Source of the DNA: Sphingomonadales bacterium UBA6157
GTDB taxonomy: Bacteria; Pseudomonadota; Alphaproteobacteria; Sphingomonadales; Sphingomonadaceae
Length of the DNA: 64,000 nt
Direction: 5' to 3'
NCBI GenBank assembly: GCA_002423025.1
Contig: DIUN01000026.1
Span: 57,809 to 121,808, forward strand
A program made the position numbers and the translations under genes. The notes below the pieces were generated by a model. The model searched no databases, had not been told where the DNA came from, and saw only the letters and a list, made by a program, of their open reading frames with translations. Positions 24,782-32,532 of this stretch are shown one piece after another (position 1 is the first letter of the stretch; each line of letters opens with the position of its first letter).

Positions 24782-26377
24782 TTACTTCTTTTCGTTCATC
24801 AGCTTGATGCCGATGTAGCGCGGCGGGGCAGTGCCGCGCTGCACGAGCATCAGCACCGTGTCACGGCCGGCCTTGCGGGCGGCATCGACAGCGGCGGCGG
24901 CTTCCGCCGGCGTGGTGGTGGGGCGCTGGTTGATCTGCAGCAGGATGTCCCCGCGCTGCAGCTGCTGGGCCGCCGCATCGCTGGCCGGGTTGATGCCGGC
25001 GATGACAACGCCCTTCACCGTCTCGGGCAGCTTCAGCTGGGTCCGCATGGCTTCGGTGAGCGGCTGCAGGGTGATGCCGAGGCTGAGGCGCGCGGCCTCG
25101 GTGCCCGGTGCCTTCTCGTCGGTTGCCGGCTCTTCCTCGTCTTCCGGCGTCAGGCCGGCGCGGGCCTGGACGATCGATTCCGCCGGGCGCTGGGCGATGG
25201 TGGCGGCCAGGGTGCGGCGCTGGCCATCACGGATCACTTCAATCGGCACGCTGGTGCCGATCGGGGTGTTGGCGACGATGTAGGACAGCGTGTTCTCGAA
25301 GGTGACATCGGCGTTGTTGATGCGCACGATCACATCGCCCTGGCGGATGCCGGCGCGCGCGGCGGGGCCGTTGGCCTCCACCGAGGCGACGATCTCGCCC
25401 TTGTCCTTGGGCAGGCCGAGGCCGGCGGCGATATCGTTGCTCAGCGGCTGGATGCTGACGCCGAGATAACCGCGGCGGACAGTGCCGGTGGCGCGCAGCT
25501 GGTCGATGACCGGGCGGGCAAGCTCGGCCGGCACGGCAAAGCCTAGGCCGACGTTGCCGCCGGTGGGCGAGAAGATCGCGGTGTTGATGCCGATGACGCG
25601 GCCTTCCAGATCGAACAGCGGGCCGCCGCTGTTGCCCTGGTTGATGCTGGCATCGGTCTGGATGTAGCGATCATACTGCCCCGAGCCGATGTTGCGGTGG
25701 AGCGCCGAGACGATGCCCGCCGTGACGGTGCCGCCAAGGCCGAAGGGGTTGCCGATGGCAATCGCCCAATCCCCGACGCGCACGCCCTTGCTGTCGCCGA
25801 ACTGGACGAACGGCAGGCCTGTCGCCTCGATCTTGAGCAGCGCCATGTCGGTCAGCGGATCACGCCCGACGATGCGGGCCTTGTATTCCCGGCGATCGGA
25901 AAGGGTGACGGTGATGGTGTCCACCGGCTTGGCGTTGACGCCGGGGCCGGAGGAAATGACGTGGTTGTTCGTCACCACATAGCCATCGGCCGAGATGATG
26001 AAGCCCGAGCCGAGCGAATTGGCCTCACGCGTCACCGGCTCGCCGGTTTCGCCCTGCTGCTCCTGGAAGCGGCGGAACAGCTCCTCCAGCGGCGAGCCGG
26101 GCGGCAGGCCGCGGGTGCGGGCAACCGGCACCTTCTGGGTGGTGGAGACGTTGACGACGGCCGGGGCGAGCCGGGCCGTGAGATCGGCGAAGGTGCGCGG
26201 CGCGCCGGGAGGGGCGAGCGACGGACCGGCCGGCATGGCGTTCTGCGCCAATGGCACGGCCTGCACGGCAGGCGGCGCGGGCCGCTGGGCCGGCACCTGC
26301 GCGGTGGCCGGCATGAAGACGGCGGCGGCGCCGCCGAGGATGAGGGCTGTGGGGATCAGGCTGCGGGCAATTCGCAC
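24782..26377 (-). CDS. degP: Periplasmic serine protease Do (DegP/HtrA family)
   Basis: A 531-residue HtrA protease and chaperone for misfolded envelope proteins. It has a signal peptide (1-26), a trypsin-like domain with the triad H139 (TNNHVIS), D177 (TDMALLK) and S250 (GNSGGPLF), and two C-terminal PDZ domains (about 295-390 and 430-525). The N-terminal Pro-rich stretch after the signal is longer than in E. coli. It lies downstream of hflK-hflC on the same strand with a 170-bp gap. On the minus strand that gap holds CCCCATTTT (26456-26464 region), like the -10 of heat-shock promoters, but I found no matching -35, so regulation by sigma-32 is only a possibility. Confidence 0.93.
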   Translation of the reverse strand: MRIARSLIPTALILGGAAAVFMPATAQVPAQRPAPPAVQAVPLAQNAMPAGPSLAPPGAPRTFADLTARLAPAVVNVSTTQKVPVARTRGLPPGSPLEELFRRFQEQQGETGEPVTREANSLGSGFIISADGYVVTNNHVISSGPGVNAKPVDTITVTLSDRREYKARIVGRDPLTDMALLKIEATGLPFVQFGDSKGVRVGDWAIAIGNPFGLGGTVTAGIVSALHRNIGSGQYDRYIQTDASINQGNSGGPLFDLEGRVIGINTAIFSPTGGNVGLGFAVPAELARPVIDQLRATGTVRRGYLGVSIQPLSNDIAAGLGLPKDKGEIVASVEANGPAARAGIRQGDVIVRINNADVTFENTLSYIVANTPIGTSVPIEVIRDGQRRTLAATIAQRPAESIVQARAGLTPEDEEEPATDEKAPGTEAARLSLGITLQPLTEAMRTQLKLPETVKGVVIAGINPASDAAAQQLQRGDILLQINQRPTTTPAEAAAAVDAARKAGRDTVLMLVQRGTAPPRYIGIKLMNEKK

Positions 26378-26547
26378 GGGGTCAGGAACCTTTCAGGCAG
26401 TGCAGGCTGGGAATGTGCGGCCTCGTGCCTGTGCAAACAAGAGCGAAGGCAACCAAAATGGGGGCAGGTTGGCGGGCAGCGACATCATGGCAGTTCTGGC
26501 GGACGCTTGCCTAACCGTTGATGAACGAAACAGCCCGCCAGCGCCGA

Positions 26548-27393
26548 TTAGCGGTTCGTGCGCCGACCTTCGAATTCGCGGAGGAACTCGTTGTTCGGGG
26601 ACATCACGATGGTGGACGTGCTGTCGGTGAAGGTGGTGCGATAGGCCTGCATGGCGCGGTAGAAGGCATAGAATTCCGGATCCTTGCCGAAGCTGTCGGC
26701 ATAGGTGCGGGCCGCCTCGGCATCGGCATCGGCGCGGACCAGCTGGGCCTGCTTCTGGCCCTGGGCGCGGATGGTGAGCGCCTCCTGCTGGCGGGCCGAG
26801 CGCATCCGCTGGAAGGCGGATTCGAGCGGCGTGCCGGTGGGAAGGTCGGCGCGCTTGATGCGGACATCGACGATCTCGGCGCCATATTGCCGGGCCTGGC
26901 GGTTCACGCTGCTCTGGATGTCGTCCATCATCTGCGAGCGCTCGGGGCTGAGCAGCGCCGCGAAGGGCTGCTTGCCGAGCTCGTTGCGCAGCCGCGAGGT
27001 GAGGATTCGCTTCAGCGCATCCTCGGCGTTCTGCTCGGTGCCGACGGTCTGCACCATGCGCAGCGGATCGGTGATGCGGAAGCGGGCAAAGGCATCCACC
27101 ACCAGCCGCAGCTGATCAGTGGAGAGCACCGTCTGCGCCTCCATGTCGAGATCGAGCACGCGCTTGTCGACAAAGATGACCGTCTCGATGAACGGCACCT
27201 TGGCGACAAGACCGGAGCCGGAATTTCCGAACTGCGCCTTGTCATCATAGACATTCAGGATGCGCTCTGGCTTGCCGAAGCGCAGCACCACGGCCTGCTG
27301 GGTTTCCGGCACGATGTAGAAGGTACCCATCAGCACCACGATGATGCTGAAGGCGAGGACGGCCCAGACGATGGGGTTGCGAACAAGGGTCAT
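26548..27393 (-). CDS. hflC: Protease modulator HflC
   Basis: A 281-residue SPFH/band-7 membrane protein. Together with HflK it forms a large cage around the membrane protease FtsH and tunes its activity. The N-terminal transmembrane helix (IVWAVLAFSIIVVLMGTFYI) is followed by the SPFH domain (FGKPERIL, LVVDAFARFRITDPL) and a helical C-terminal region (RSARQQEALTIRAQGQ). It starts 12 bp after hflK on the same strand, the standard operon order. Confidence 0.95.
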   Translation of the reverse strand: MTLVRNPIVWAVLAFSIIVVLMGTFYIVPETQQAVVLRFGKPERILNVYDDKAQFGNSGSGLVAKVPFIETVIFVDKRVLDLDMEAQTVLSTDQLRLVVDAFARFRITDPLRMVQTVGTEQNAEDALKRILTSRLRNELGKQPFAALLSPERSQMMDDIQSSVNRQARQYGAEIVDVRIKRADLPTGTPLESAFQRMRSARQQEALTIRAQGQKQAQLVRADADAEAARTYADSFGKDPEFYAFYRAMQAYRTTFTDSTSTIVMSPNNEFLREFEGRRTNR

Positions 27394-27405
27394 GATATCA
27401 AAAAC

Positions 27406-28542
27406 CTACTGGGCTTCGGTTTCAGCGGGCTTGGCGCGGCGCTGGACTTCGGGGAGCGGCAGATAGGTCTGCACATTGCCCGGCTCGATCACGGTCTTGT
27501 CCACCTTGGAGAGCACGCTTTCCATGGTTTCGAGATACATGCGCTTGCGCGTCACCTCGGGAGCGAGGCGATATTGCTCATAGACGGCATCGAAGGCCGC
27601 CGCAGCACCCTGGGCGCTGGCCAGCAGCTGCTGGGCATAGGCGCGGGACTGGTTGAGATATTGCTGGGCATCCTGCTGGGCCGCCGAAACGTCCTTGAAG
27701 GCATCATCGACAGCTGCGGGCGGATCGGCTTGCTTGATATCGACGCCGCGCACCTCGATGCCGCTGCGATAGCTGTCCAGCGTCTCCTGCATGCGCTCGC
27801 GCACCTGCTCGGCGATCTGGGCGCGCTGCGGACCGATGGCATCGGTGAGCGCGGCCTTGGAGATTTCGGCACGCATCGCCGATTCGCCGACTTCGCGCAC
27901 CGTCTGCTCCGGCGCGGCGAGGGTAAAGAGGAACAGCTCCGGGTTGCGGATCTTCCAGCGCACCGCATAGGCGAGCGTGATGATGTTCTGGTCGCCGGTG
28001 ATCATCAGGTTCTCGGCATTGCCCTCGGTGGCGCCGATGTCGATGGAGTTGATCTGCTCGACCTTGCGCAGGACCACGCTGTCGATGGGGAAGGGCAGCT
28101 TGAAGTGCAGGCCCGGCTCGGTCACGCCGACAAAACTGCCGAAGCGCATGACCACGCCGCGCTCCTGCGCATCGACGCGGTAGAAGCTGGAAAACGCCAG
28201 CCAGGCTGCAACCAGCGCGATGGCGCCCCACAGCGCGCCCTTGCTGCCGAGTGCCTCAAGGCCGCCGCCACCGCTGCCGCCGAAGCCGCCGCCATTGCCG
28301 CCGCCGCCAAAGGAGGAGCGCAGCTTCTCCTGGCCGCGCTTGATGATATCGTCAAAATCCCGGTTGCCGCTCGGGCGCGGGCCTTGCGGCCGGCGCGGCG
28401 GGCCATCGCCCCAGGGGTTGCGCGGGCCGCCGCCGTTACCGCCGCCGCCCTTGCCAGTGCCGCCGCCGGAACCGCCTTCGGAACCGCCGCTGCCGGAGCC
28501 ATCGCCCCAGGGTCCGCCATCATTGTTGTTCTGCACGGGCAT
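27406..28542 (-). CDS. hflK: FtsH protease activity modulator HflK
   Basis: A 378-residue partner of HflC. It begins with a Gly-rich cytoplasmic region of about 100 residues (many GGG runs and PWGDG units), followed by a transmembrane helix (LWGAIALVAAWLAFSSF). The SPFH domain has GVVMRFGSFVGVTEPGLHFK, and the HflK C-terminal helix carries LLASAQGAAAAFDAVYEQY. The Gly-rich part is unusually long and repetitive. It is divergent from mrp, the two starts being separated by 125 bp that must contain both promoters. Confidence 0.95.
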   Translation of the reverse strand: MPVQNNNDGGPWGDGSGSGGSEGGSGGGTGKGGGGNGGGPRNPWGDGPPRRPQGPRPSGNRDFDDIIKRGQEKLRSSFGGGGNGGGFGGSGGGGLEALGSKGALWGAIALVAAWLAFSSFYRVDAQERGVVMRFGSFVGVTEPGLHFKLPFPIDSVVLRKVEQINSIDIGATEGNAENLMITGDQNIITLAYAVRWKIRNPELFLFTLAAPEQTVREVGESAMRAEISKAALTDAIGPQRAQIAEQVRERMQETLDSYRSGIEVRGVDIKQADPPAAVDDAFKDVSAAQQDAQQYLNQSRAYAQQLLASAQGAAAAFDAVYEQYRLAPEVTRKRMYLETMESVLSKVDKTVIEPGNVQTYLPLPEVQRRAKPAETEAQ

Positions 28543-28667
28543 CCGGTTTCCGTATCTCGCAAACGCTGTGAAGCAACCTATATACGGACGTCGAACGGGG
28601 ATTGCGAGGGCGCGACAATGTCGCCCCCCGATGTTGATGATAATAAGCGCTTTTCAAAGGGTTTGGA

Positions 28668-29690
28668 ATGATAGCCAAGGACGATGTGATGGCCGCGCTG
28701 GCTGGCGTGGCGGACCCGGCGGGCGGCTCCATCGTCTCCAGCGGCCGCGCCGCCGGCATCGCCGTCAAGCCGGATGGCACGGTGGGGCTGGTGCTGGCTG
28801 TCGATGGGCTTGAGCGCGCTGCGGCTGAGCGGCTGCAGGCGGCGGTCGAAGTGGCGGTGAGCCGCCTTCCGGGCGTCAAGGCGACGCGGATCATCCTGAC
28901 TGCCGACCGTGAGGGCGTGCCGGCCGATGCGCGGCCGCAGGAATCGACCGTGCCCGGCATCCGCAAGCTCATCGCTGTGGCCAGCGGCAAGGGCGGCGTC
29001 GGCAAGTCCACCGTGTCTGCCAACATCGCGGTGGCGCTGGCCCGGCAGGGGCTGGCCGTGGGCCTGCTCGATGCGGACATTTATGGCCCCTCGGCGCCCA
29101 CGCTGTTCGGCATCGAGGGCCGGGCCAGGCTGGAGAACAACCGCCTGCAGCCGGCCGAGGCGCATGGCGTGAAGGTGCTCAGCATGGGCATGATGACCGA
29201 CCCGAAAAAGGCCATCGTCTGGCGCGGTCCGATGGCCAGCTCGGCGCTGGTGCAGATGGTGGAGCAGGCCGATTGGGGCGTGCTCGACGTGCTGGTGATC
29301 GACCTGCCGCCCGGCACCGGTGATGTGCAGCTGACGATGGCGCAGAAGCTGAAGCCCGATGGCGCGGTGATCGTCTCCACTCCGCAGGACCTGGCGCTGA
29401 TCGATGCGCGCCGGGCGGTGGCGATGTTCGGCGAAGTCGGCGTCAAGGTACTCGGGCTGATCGAGAACATGAGCGGCTATTGCTGCCCGGCCTGCGGCGC
29501 GGTGAGCGACCCCTTCGGCAGCGGCGGGGCGGAAGCCGAGGCCGGGGAGATGGGCGTGCCGTTCCTCGGCCGTGTGCCGCTGGACATCGAGCTGCGCCGC
29601 GATTCGGACGCCGGCAGGCCCGGCAGCGGCAAGCAGGCCGAGGTTTTCGCAGCCATCGCCCGCGCCGTGGCGGAAACGGTGGGGCTGTGA
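28668..29690 (+). CDS. mrp: Mrp/ApbC family iron-sulfur cluster carrier ATPase
   Basis: A 340-residue iron-sulfur carrier. An N-terminal MIP18/DUF59-like domain (about 1-90) is followed by a P-loop ATPase with the deviant Walker A GKGGVGKS (107-114) and LLDADIYGPS. The cluster-binding CxxC motif is CPAC (273-276) after IENMSGY. It delivers Fe-S clusters to apoproteins in the cytosol. The start ATG follows a purine-rich region, and the gene ends 7 bp before a REP-like palindrome. Divergent from hflK. Confidence 0.94.
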   Translation: MIAKDDVMAALAGVADPAGGSIVSSGRAAGIAVKPDGTVGLVLAVDGLERAAAERLQAAVEVAVSRLPGVKATRIILTADREGVPADARPQESTVPGIRKLIAVASGKGGVGKSTVSANIAVALARQGLAVGLLDADIYGPSAPTLFGIEGRARLENNRLQPAEAHGVKVLSMGMMTDPKKAIVWRGPMASSALVQMVEQADWGVLDVLVIDLPPGTGDVQLTMAQKLKPDGAVIVSTPQDLALIDARRAVAMFGEVGVKVLGLIENMSGYCCPACGAVSDPFGSGGAEAEAGEMGVPFLGRVPLDIELRRDSDAGRPGSGKQAEVFAAIARAVAETVGL

Positions 29691-29697
29691 TTTGAAC

Positions 29698-29725
29698 TGT
29701 CATCCCGGCGAACGCCGGGATGACA
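29698..29725. repeat. REP-like palindrome after mrp
   Basis: A perfect 13-bp inverted repeat (TGTCATCCCGGCG, AA, CGCCGGGATGACA). It shares its core with the copies at 19071, 22951 and 23040; here both arms carry the TGTCAT ending, so it is fully symmetric. It lies between mrp and the CoA-binding gene and may act as a transcript end or a stability element. Confidence 0.85.
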
Positions 29726-29744
29726 ATATGATCGGAGAACAAAG

Positions 29745-30179
29745 ATGCCGCTTGAGAATGAGGCCGAGATTGCAGCGCTGCTGGCAGGCGCGCGGCTGAT
29801 TGCGCTCGTCGGAGCGTCTGACCGGCCGGAGCGGGCGAGCCATGAGGTGATGCAGTTCCTGCAGCGGCGCGGCTATCGGGTGGTTCCGGTCAATCCGCAG
29901 CTGGCGGGGCAGGTGTTGCTCGGGGAAACCGTGGTGGCCGGGCTGGGCGATATCGACGCCAAGATCGATATTGTCGATATCTTCCGGCGCAGCGAGGCGG
30001 TGGGGCCGATCGTCGACGAGGCGATTGCCGTGGGGGCCGGCGCGGTCTGGATGCAGCTTGGCGTCATCAATGCCGAGGCGGCGGCGGTGGCGGAAGCGGC
30101 AGGGCTGACGGTGGTGATGAACCGTTGCCCCAAGATCGAGCTCAGCCGCCGTGGTTCTGGGCCTTCCGGTACGCACTGA
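29745..30179 (+). CDS. CoA-binding domain protein (YccU-like)
   Basis: A 144-residue single-domain protein with the Rossmann-type CoA-binding fold: IALVGASDRPERASHEVMQFL, YRVVPVNPQ, KIDIVDIFRRSEAVGPIVDEA and a final NRCPKIE. Homologues bind CoA and have no settled function. The ATG at 29745 lies 19 bp after a palindrome. The last 38 bp overlap the convergent cysQ gene, so its transcript must run into cysQ. Confidence 0.88.
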   Translation: MPLENEAEIAALLAGARLIALVGASDRPERASHEVMQFLQRRGYRVVPVNPQLAGQVLLGETVVAGLGDIDAKIDIVDIFRRSEAVGPIVDEAIAVGAGAVWMQLGVINAEAAAVAEAAGLTVVMNRCPKIELSRRGSGPSGTH

Positions 30180-30981
30180 GCGCCTTTAGCGCATGATCGA
30201 GCCGGGCGAGCACTTCGCCGTGCAGCGCCGGCGGGGCCGCGGCAATGCCATGCAGCACCGGATCCGGCTTGTTGAAGGCCAGCGGCGCGCCGTGCCTGTC
30301 TGTCACCACGCCGCCGGCTTCGCTCAGGATCAGCGCCGAGGCGGCCACGTCCCACTCCGAGATGGTGCGGCCTTCCACCCAGGCATCGGCCTCGTTTGCC
30401 GCCACCTTGGCCATGCGCAGCGCCAGGCTGTTGGGCTTTTCCACCGCCGTGCCGGGCCAGGGCGAGGGCCAGAAGGCGGCGGCCATGTTGGCGGCGTCGA
30501 TCGGCAGGCGCACGCCTTGCAGGGAATTGAGGTGCGAAACGCGCAGCCGCTGGCCGTTGCACTTGGCGCCATGGCCAGCGCTGGCCACGAACAATTGCCC
30601 GCGCACCGGCGCCGCCAGCGCCGCCACCACCGGCTTGCCATCCTCGATCAGCGCTACGGAGACGCCCCAGCCGCTGCGGCCGCGCACGAAATCGCGGGTC
30701 CCGTCTATGGGGTCCACCACCCAGAGGCGGCGGCGGCCCAACCGGTCAGGCGTGTCGGCGGTTTCTTCCGAGAGCCAGCCATCGTCGGGGCGGGCGCCGA
30801 GTAGCCGCGCCTTGAGATAGGCATCCACTTCCAGGTCGGCGCGGCTCACCGGGTTGCCGGGGGATTTGTCCCACCAGTCTTCCGGGCCATGGAAATGCTT
30901 GAGCGCGATGGCGCCGGCAGCACGGGTGACACGGACGGCGAGCGCCAGGTCCGTCTCCCCCGCGTCGCCCGAGCCGCTCAC
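30142..30981 (-). CDS. cysQ: 3'(2'),5'-bisphosphate nucleotidase CysQ (inositol monophosphatase fold)
   Basis: A 279-residue member of the inositol monophosphatase superfamily. Metal-binding motifs are EET in LSEETADT, VVDPIDGTRDFVRG, and EWDVAASALILSEAGGVVTD. Length and the DPIDGTRDF type favour CysQ, which removes the 3' phosphate from PAP in sulfate assimilation, over IMPase, but the substrate is not proven. It starts with GTG at 30981, 7 bp after the pmbA stop, so it is probably co-transcribed with pmbA. Confidence 0.85.
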   Translation of the reverse strand: MSGSGDAGETDLALAVRVTRAAGAIALKHFHGPEDWWDKSPGNPVSRADLEVDAYLKARLLGARPDDGWLSEETADTPDRLGRRRLWVVDPIDGTRDFVRGRSGWGVSVALIEDGKPVVAALAAPVRGQLFVASAGHGAKCNGQRLRVSHLNSLQGVRLPIDAANMAAAFWPSPWPGTAVEKPNSLALRMAKVAANEADAWVEGRTISEWDVAASALILSEAGGVVTDRHGAPLAFNKPDPVLHGIAAAPPALHGEVLARLDHALKALSAYRKAQNHGG

Positions 30982-30988
30982 CGGGGCC

Positions 30989-32335
30989 TCAGGCGCCGGC
31001 GATGGTCATGCCATCGATTCTGATGGTGGGCGCATTGCTGGCGTGGCGGAACAGCAGGTCATCCGCCGGGACCATGGCCTTGAACATGTCCTTGAGGTTT
31101 CCGGCGATGGTGACTTCGGCCACAGGGCTGGTCAGTTCGCCATCCTCGATGAGGAAGCCCGAAGCGCCGCGCGAATAATCCCCGGTGAGGCCGTTGACGC
31201 CCATGCCGATCAGCTCGGTAACATAGAAGCCGCGCTTGATATCGGCCATCAGCGCCTTCGGGCTGAGGCTGCCGGCGGCCATGTGCAGGTTGCTGGTGCC
31301 GGCGCCCGGCGGCCCCGAAGTGCCGCGCGCCGCATGGCCGGTGGGCTTGAGGCCGAGCTGGCGGGCGCTGGCGGCATCGAGCAGCCAGCCGGTGAGCACG
31401 CCGTTCTCGATAAGCGCGGTGCGCGCCACGGGCAGGCCCTCGCCATCGAAGCTGCGCGAGCGCAGGCCGCGCAGGCGCAGCGGATCATCGATGATATGGA
31501 TGCCGGCAGCAAACACCTCGGTGCCCAGCGCATCCTTGAGGAAGCTGGTGCCGCGAGTGATGGCGCTGCCGGTGATGGCGCCGACGAAGTGGCCGATGAG
31601 CGACGAACTGACCCGCGGATCGAAGATGATCGGCAGCGCCGCCGTTTCCAGCTTGATCGGGCGCAGGCGGCGCACGGCGCGCTCGCCGGCGCGGCGGCCA
31701 ATGGCCTCGGCCGCTTCCAGGTCGGCAAAATGCCGGGCGCTGTGCCAGGCATAATCGCGCTGCATCTCGGCGCCTTCGCCGGCGAGCACGCTGGCCGAGG
31801 TGCCATAGCTGGAGGAGGGCTTGCCGGCGGCAAAGCCGGTGGAGGTGGCCAGCGCCATCACGGCGCGGCCGGCAGAGGCGCCGCCGCCCTCGGAATTGGT
31901 CACGCCGGGAATGGCGCGGGCGGCATCCTCGGCAGCCATGGCGATGTCCCGCAGCTGCTCGGCGCTGGGCTCGGCGCCATCATCGAGATCGAGCTCAGCG
32001 GCCTGGCCTTTCAGCAGCATGTCCTCCGGCGCAAGGCCGGCCCATTTGTCCTCCGGGGCCAGCCGCGCCATGGCGACGGCGCGCTCTGCGGCGACGGCCA
32101 GCGCCGCCGGGCTGAGATCGGACGAGGAGACGCTGGCCGAGCGCTGGCCGATGAAGACGCGGATGCCGATCTCCTCGCCCTCGGAGCGGCCGATCTCCTC
32201 AAGCTTGCCGAGGCGGACGGAGACGGCGGTGGAGCCATCCCCCACATAGATCGCGTCTGCCGCATCGGCACCGGCGGCCTTGGCGGCGGAGAGGGCGGAG
32301 CTGAGGCGATCGAGCGCCTGAGGAACTTTGAGCAT
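30989..32335 (-). CDS. pmbA: PmbA/TldE-like protease subunit
   Basis: A 448-residue member of the TldD/PmbA family. The HExxxH zinc motif of TldD is missing, which marks it as the non-catalytic PmbA (TldE) partner. Typical blocks are GSTAVSVRLGKLEEIGRSEG, the central IIFDPRVSSSLIGHFVGAI, and the C-terminal YVTELIGMGVNGLTGDYSRG. TldD/TldE degrade unfolded peptides and mature some peptide antibiotics. tldD is not in the window. The start ATG at 32335 is chosen over the longer frame (32410) because MLKVPQALDRL is the family N-terminus. Confidence 0.9.
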   Translation of the reverse strand: MLKVPQALDRLSSALSAAKAAGADAADAIYVGDGSTAVSVRLGKLEEIGRSEGEEIGIRVFIGQRSASVSSSDLSPAALAVAAERAVAMARLAPEDKWAGLAPEDMLLKGQAAELDLDDGAEPSAEQLRDIAMAAEDAARAIPGVTNSEGGGASAGRAVMALATSTGFAAGKPSSSYGTSASVLAGEGAEMQRDYAWHSARHFADLEAAEAIGRRAGERAVRRLRPIKLETAALPIIFDPRVSSSLIGHFVGAITGSAITRGTSFLKDALGTEVFAAGIHIIDDPLRLRGLRSRSFDGEGLPVARTALIENGVLTGWLLDAASARQLGLKPTGHAARGTSGPPGAGTSNLHMAAGSLSPKALMADIKRGFYVTELIGMGVNGLTGDYSRGASGFLIEDGELTSPVAEVTIAGNLKDMFKAMVPADDLLFRHASNAPTIRIDGMTIAGA

Positions 32336-32532
32336 GGCTTCTCGCTTAGGACGCCGCGGCGGCGCGGTCCAGAGATTGCCGCAAATGGGGGCTGCGATGG
32401 ATGCGCGCAAGGGCTCGGAAATATTGTTTAAACTATTGTAAATGCTTTATTTTTGTCGATTCTGTCCAATCCTGCGGCGAGCGCGCTGGCTATACCGGCA
32501 ATGGGTCGAACCACTCTTGCAGGAGAAAGCCC
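32336..32532. promoter_or_regulatory. Divergent intergenic region pmbA / haloperoxidase
   Basis: This 197-bp gap has a locally A+T-rich core (about 32420-32460) in a G+C-rich setting, as expected for promoters. It holds ATTGTAAATGCTTT at 32435-32448, one base different from the element upstream of thyA (15345-15358). AGGAGA precedes the next gene's ATG by a few bases. No operator is identified. Confidence 0.4.

Noticed and set aside
26518..28671. 717-codon open frame opposite hflC and hflK
   Set aside because: Covers both SPFH genes in antisense; its His/Gly/Leu-rich sequence has no domain signature.
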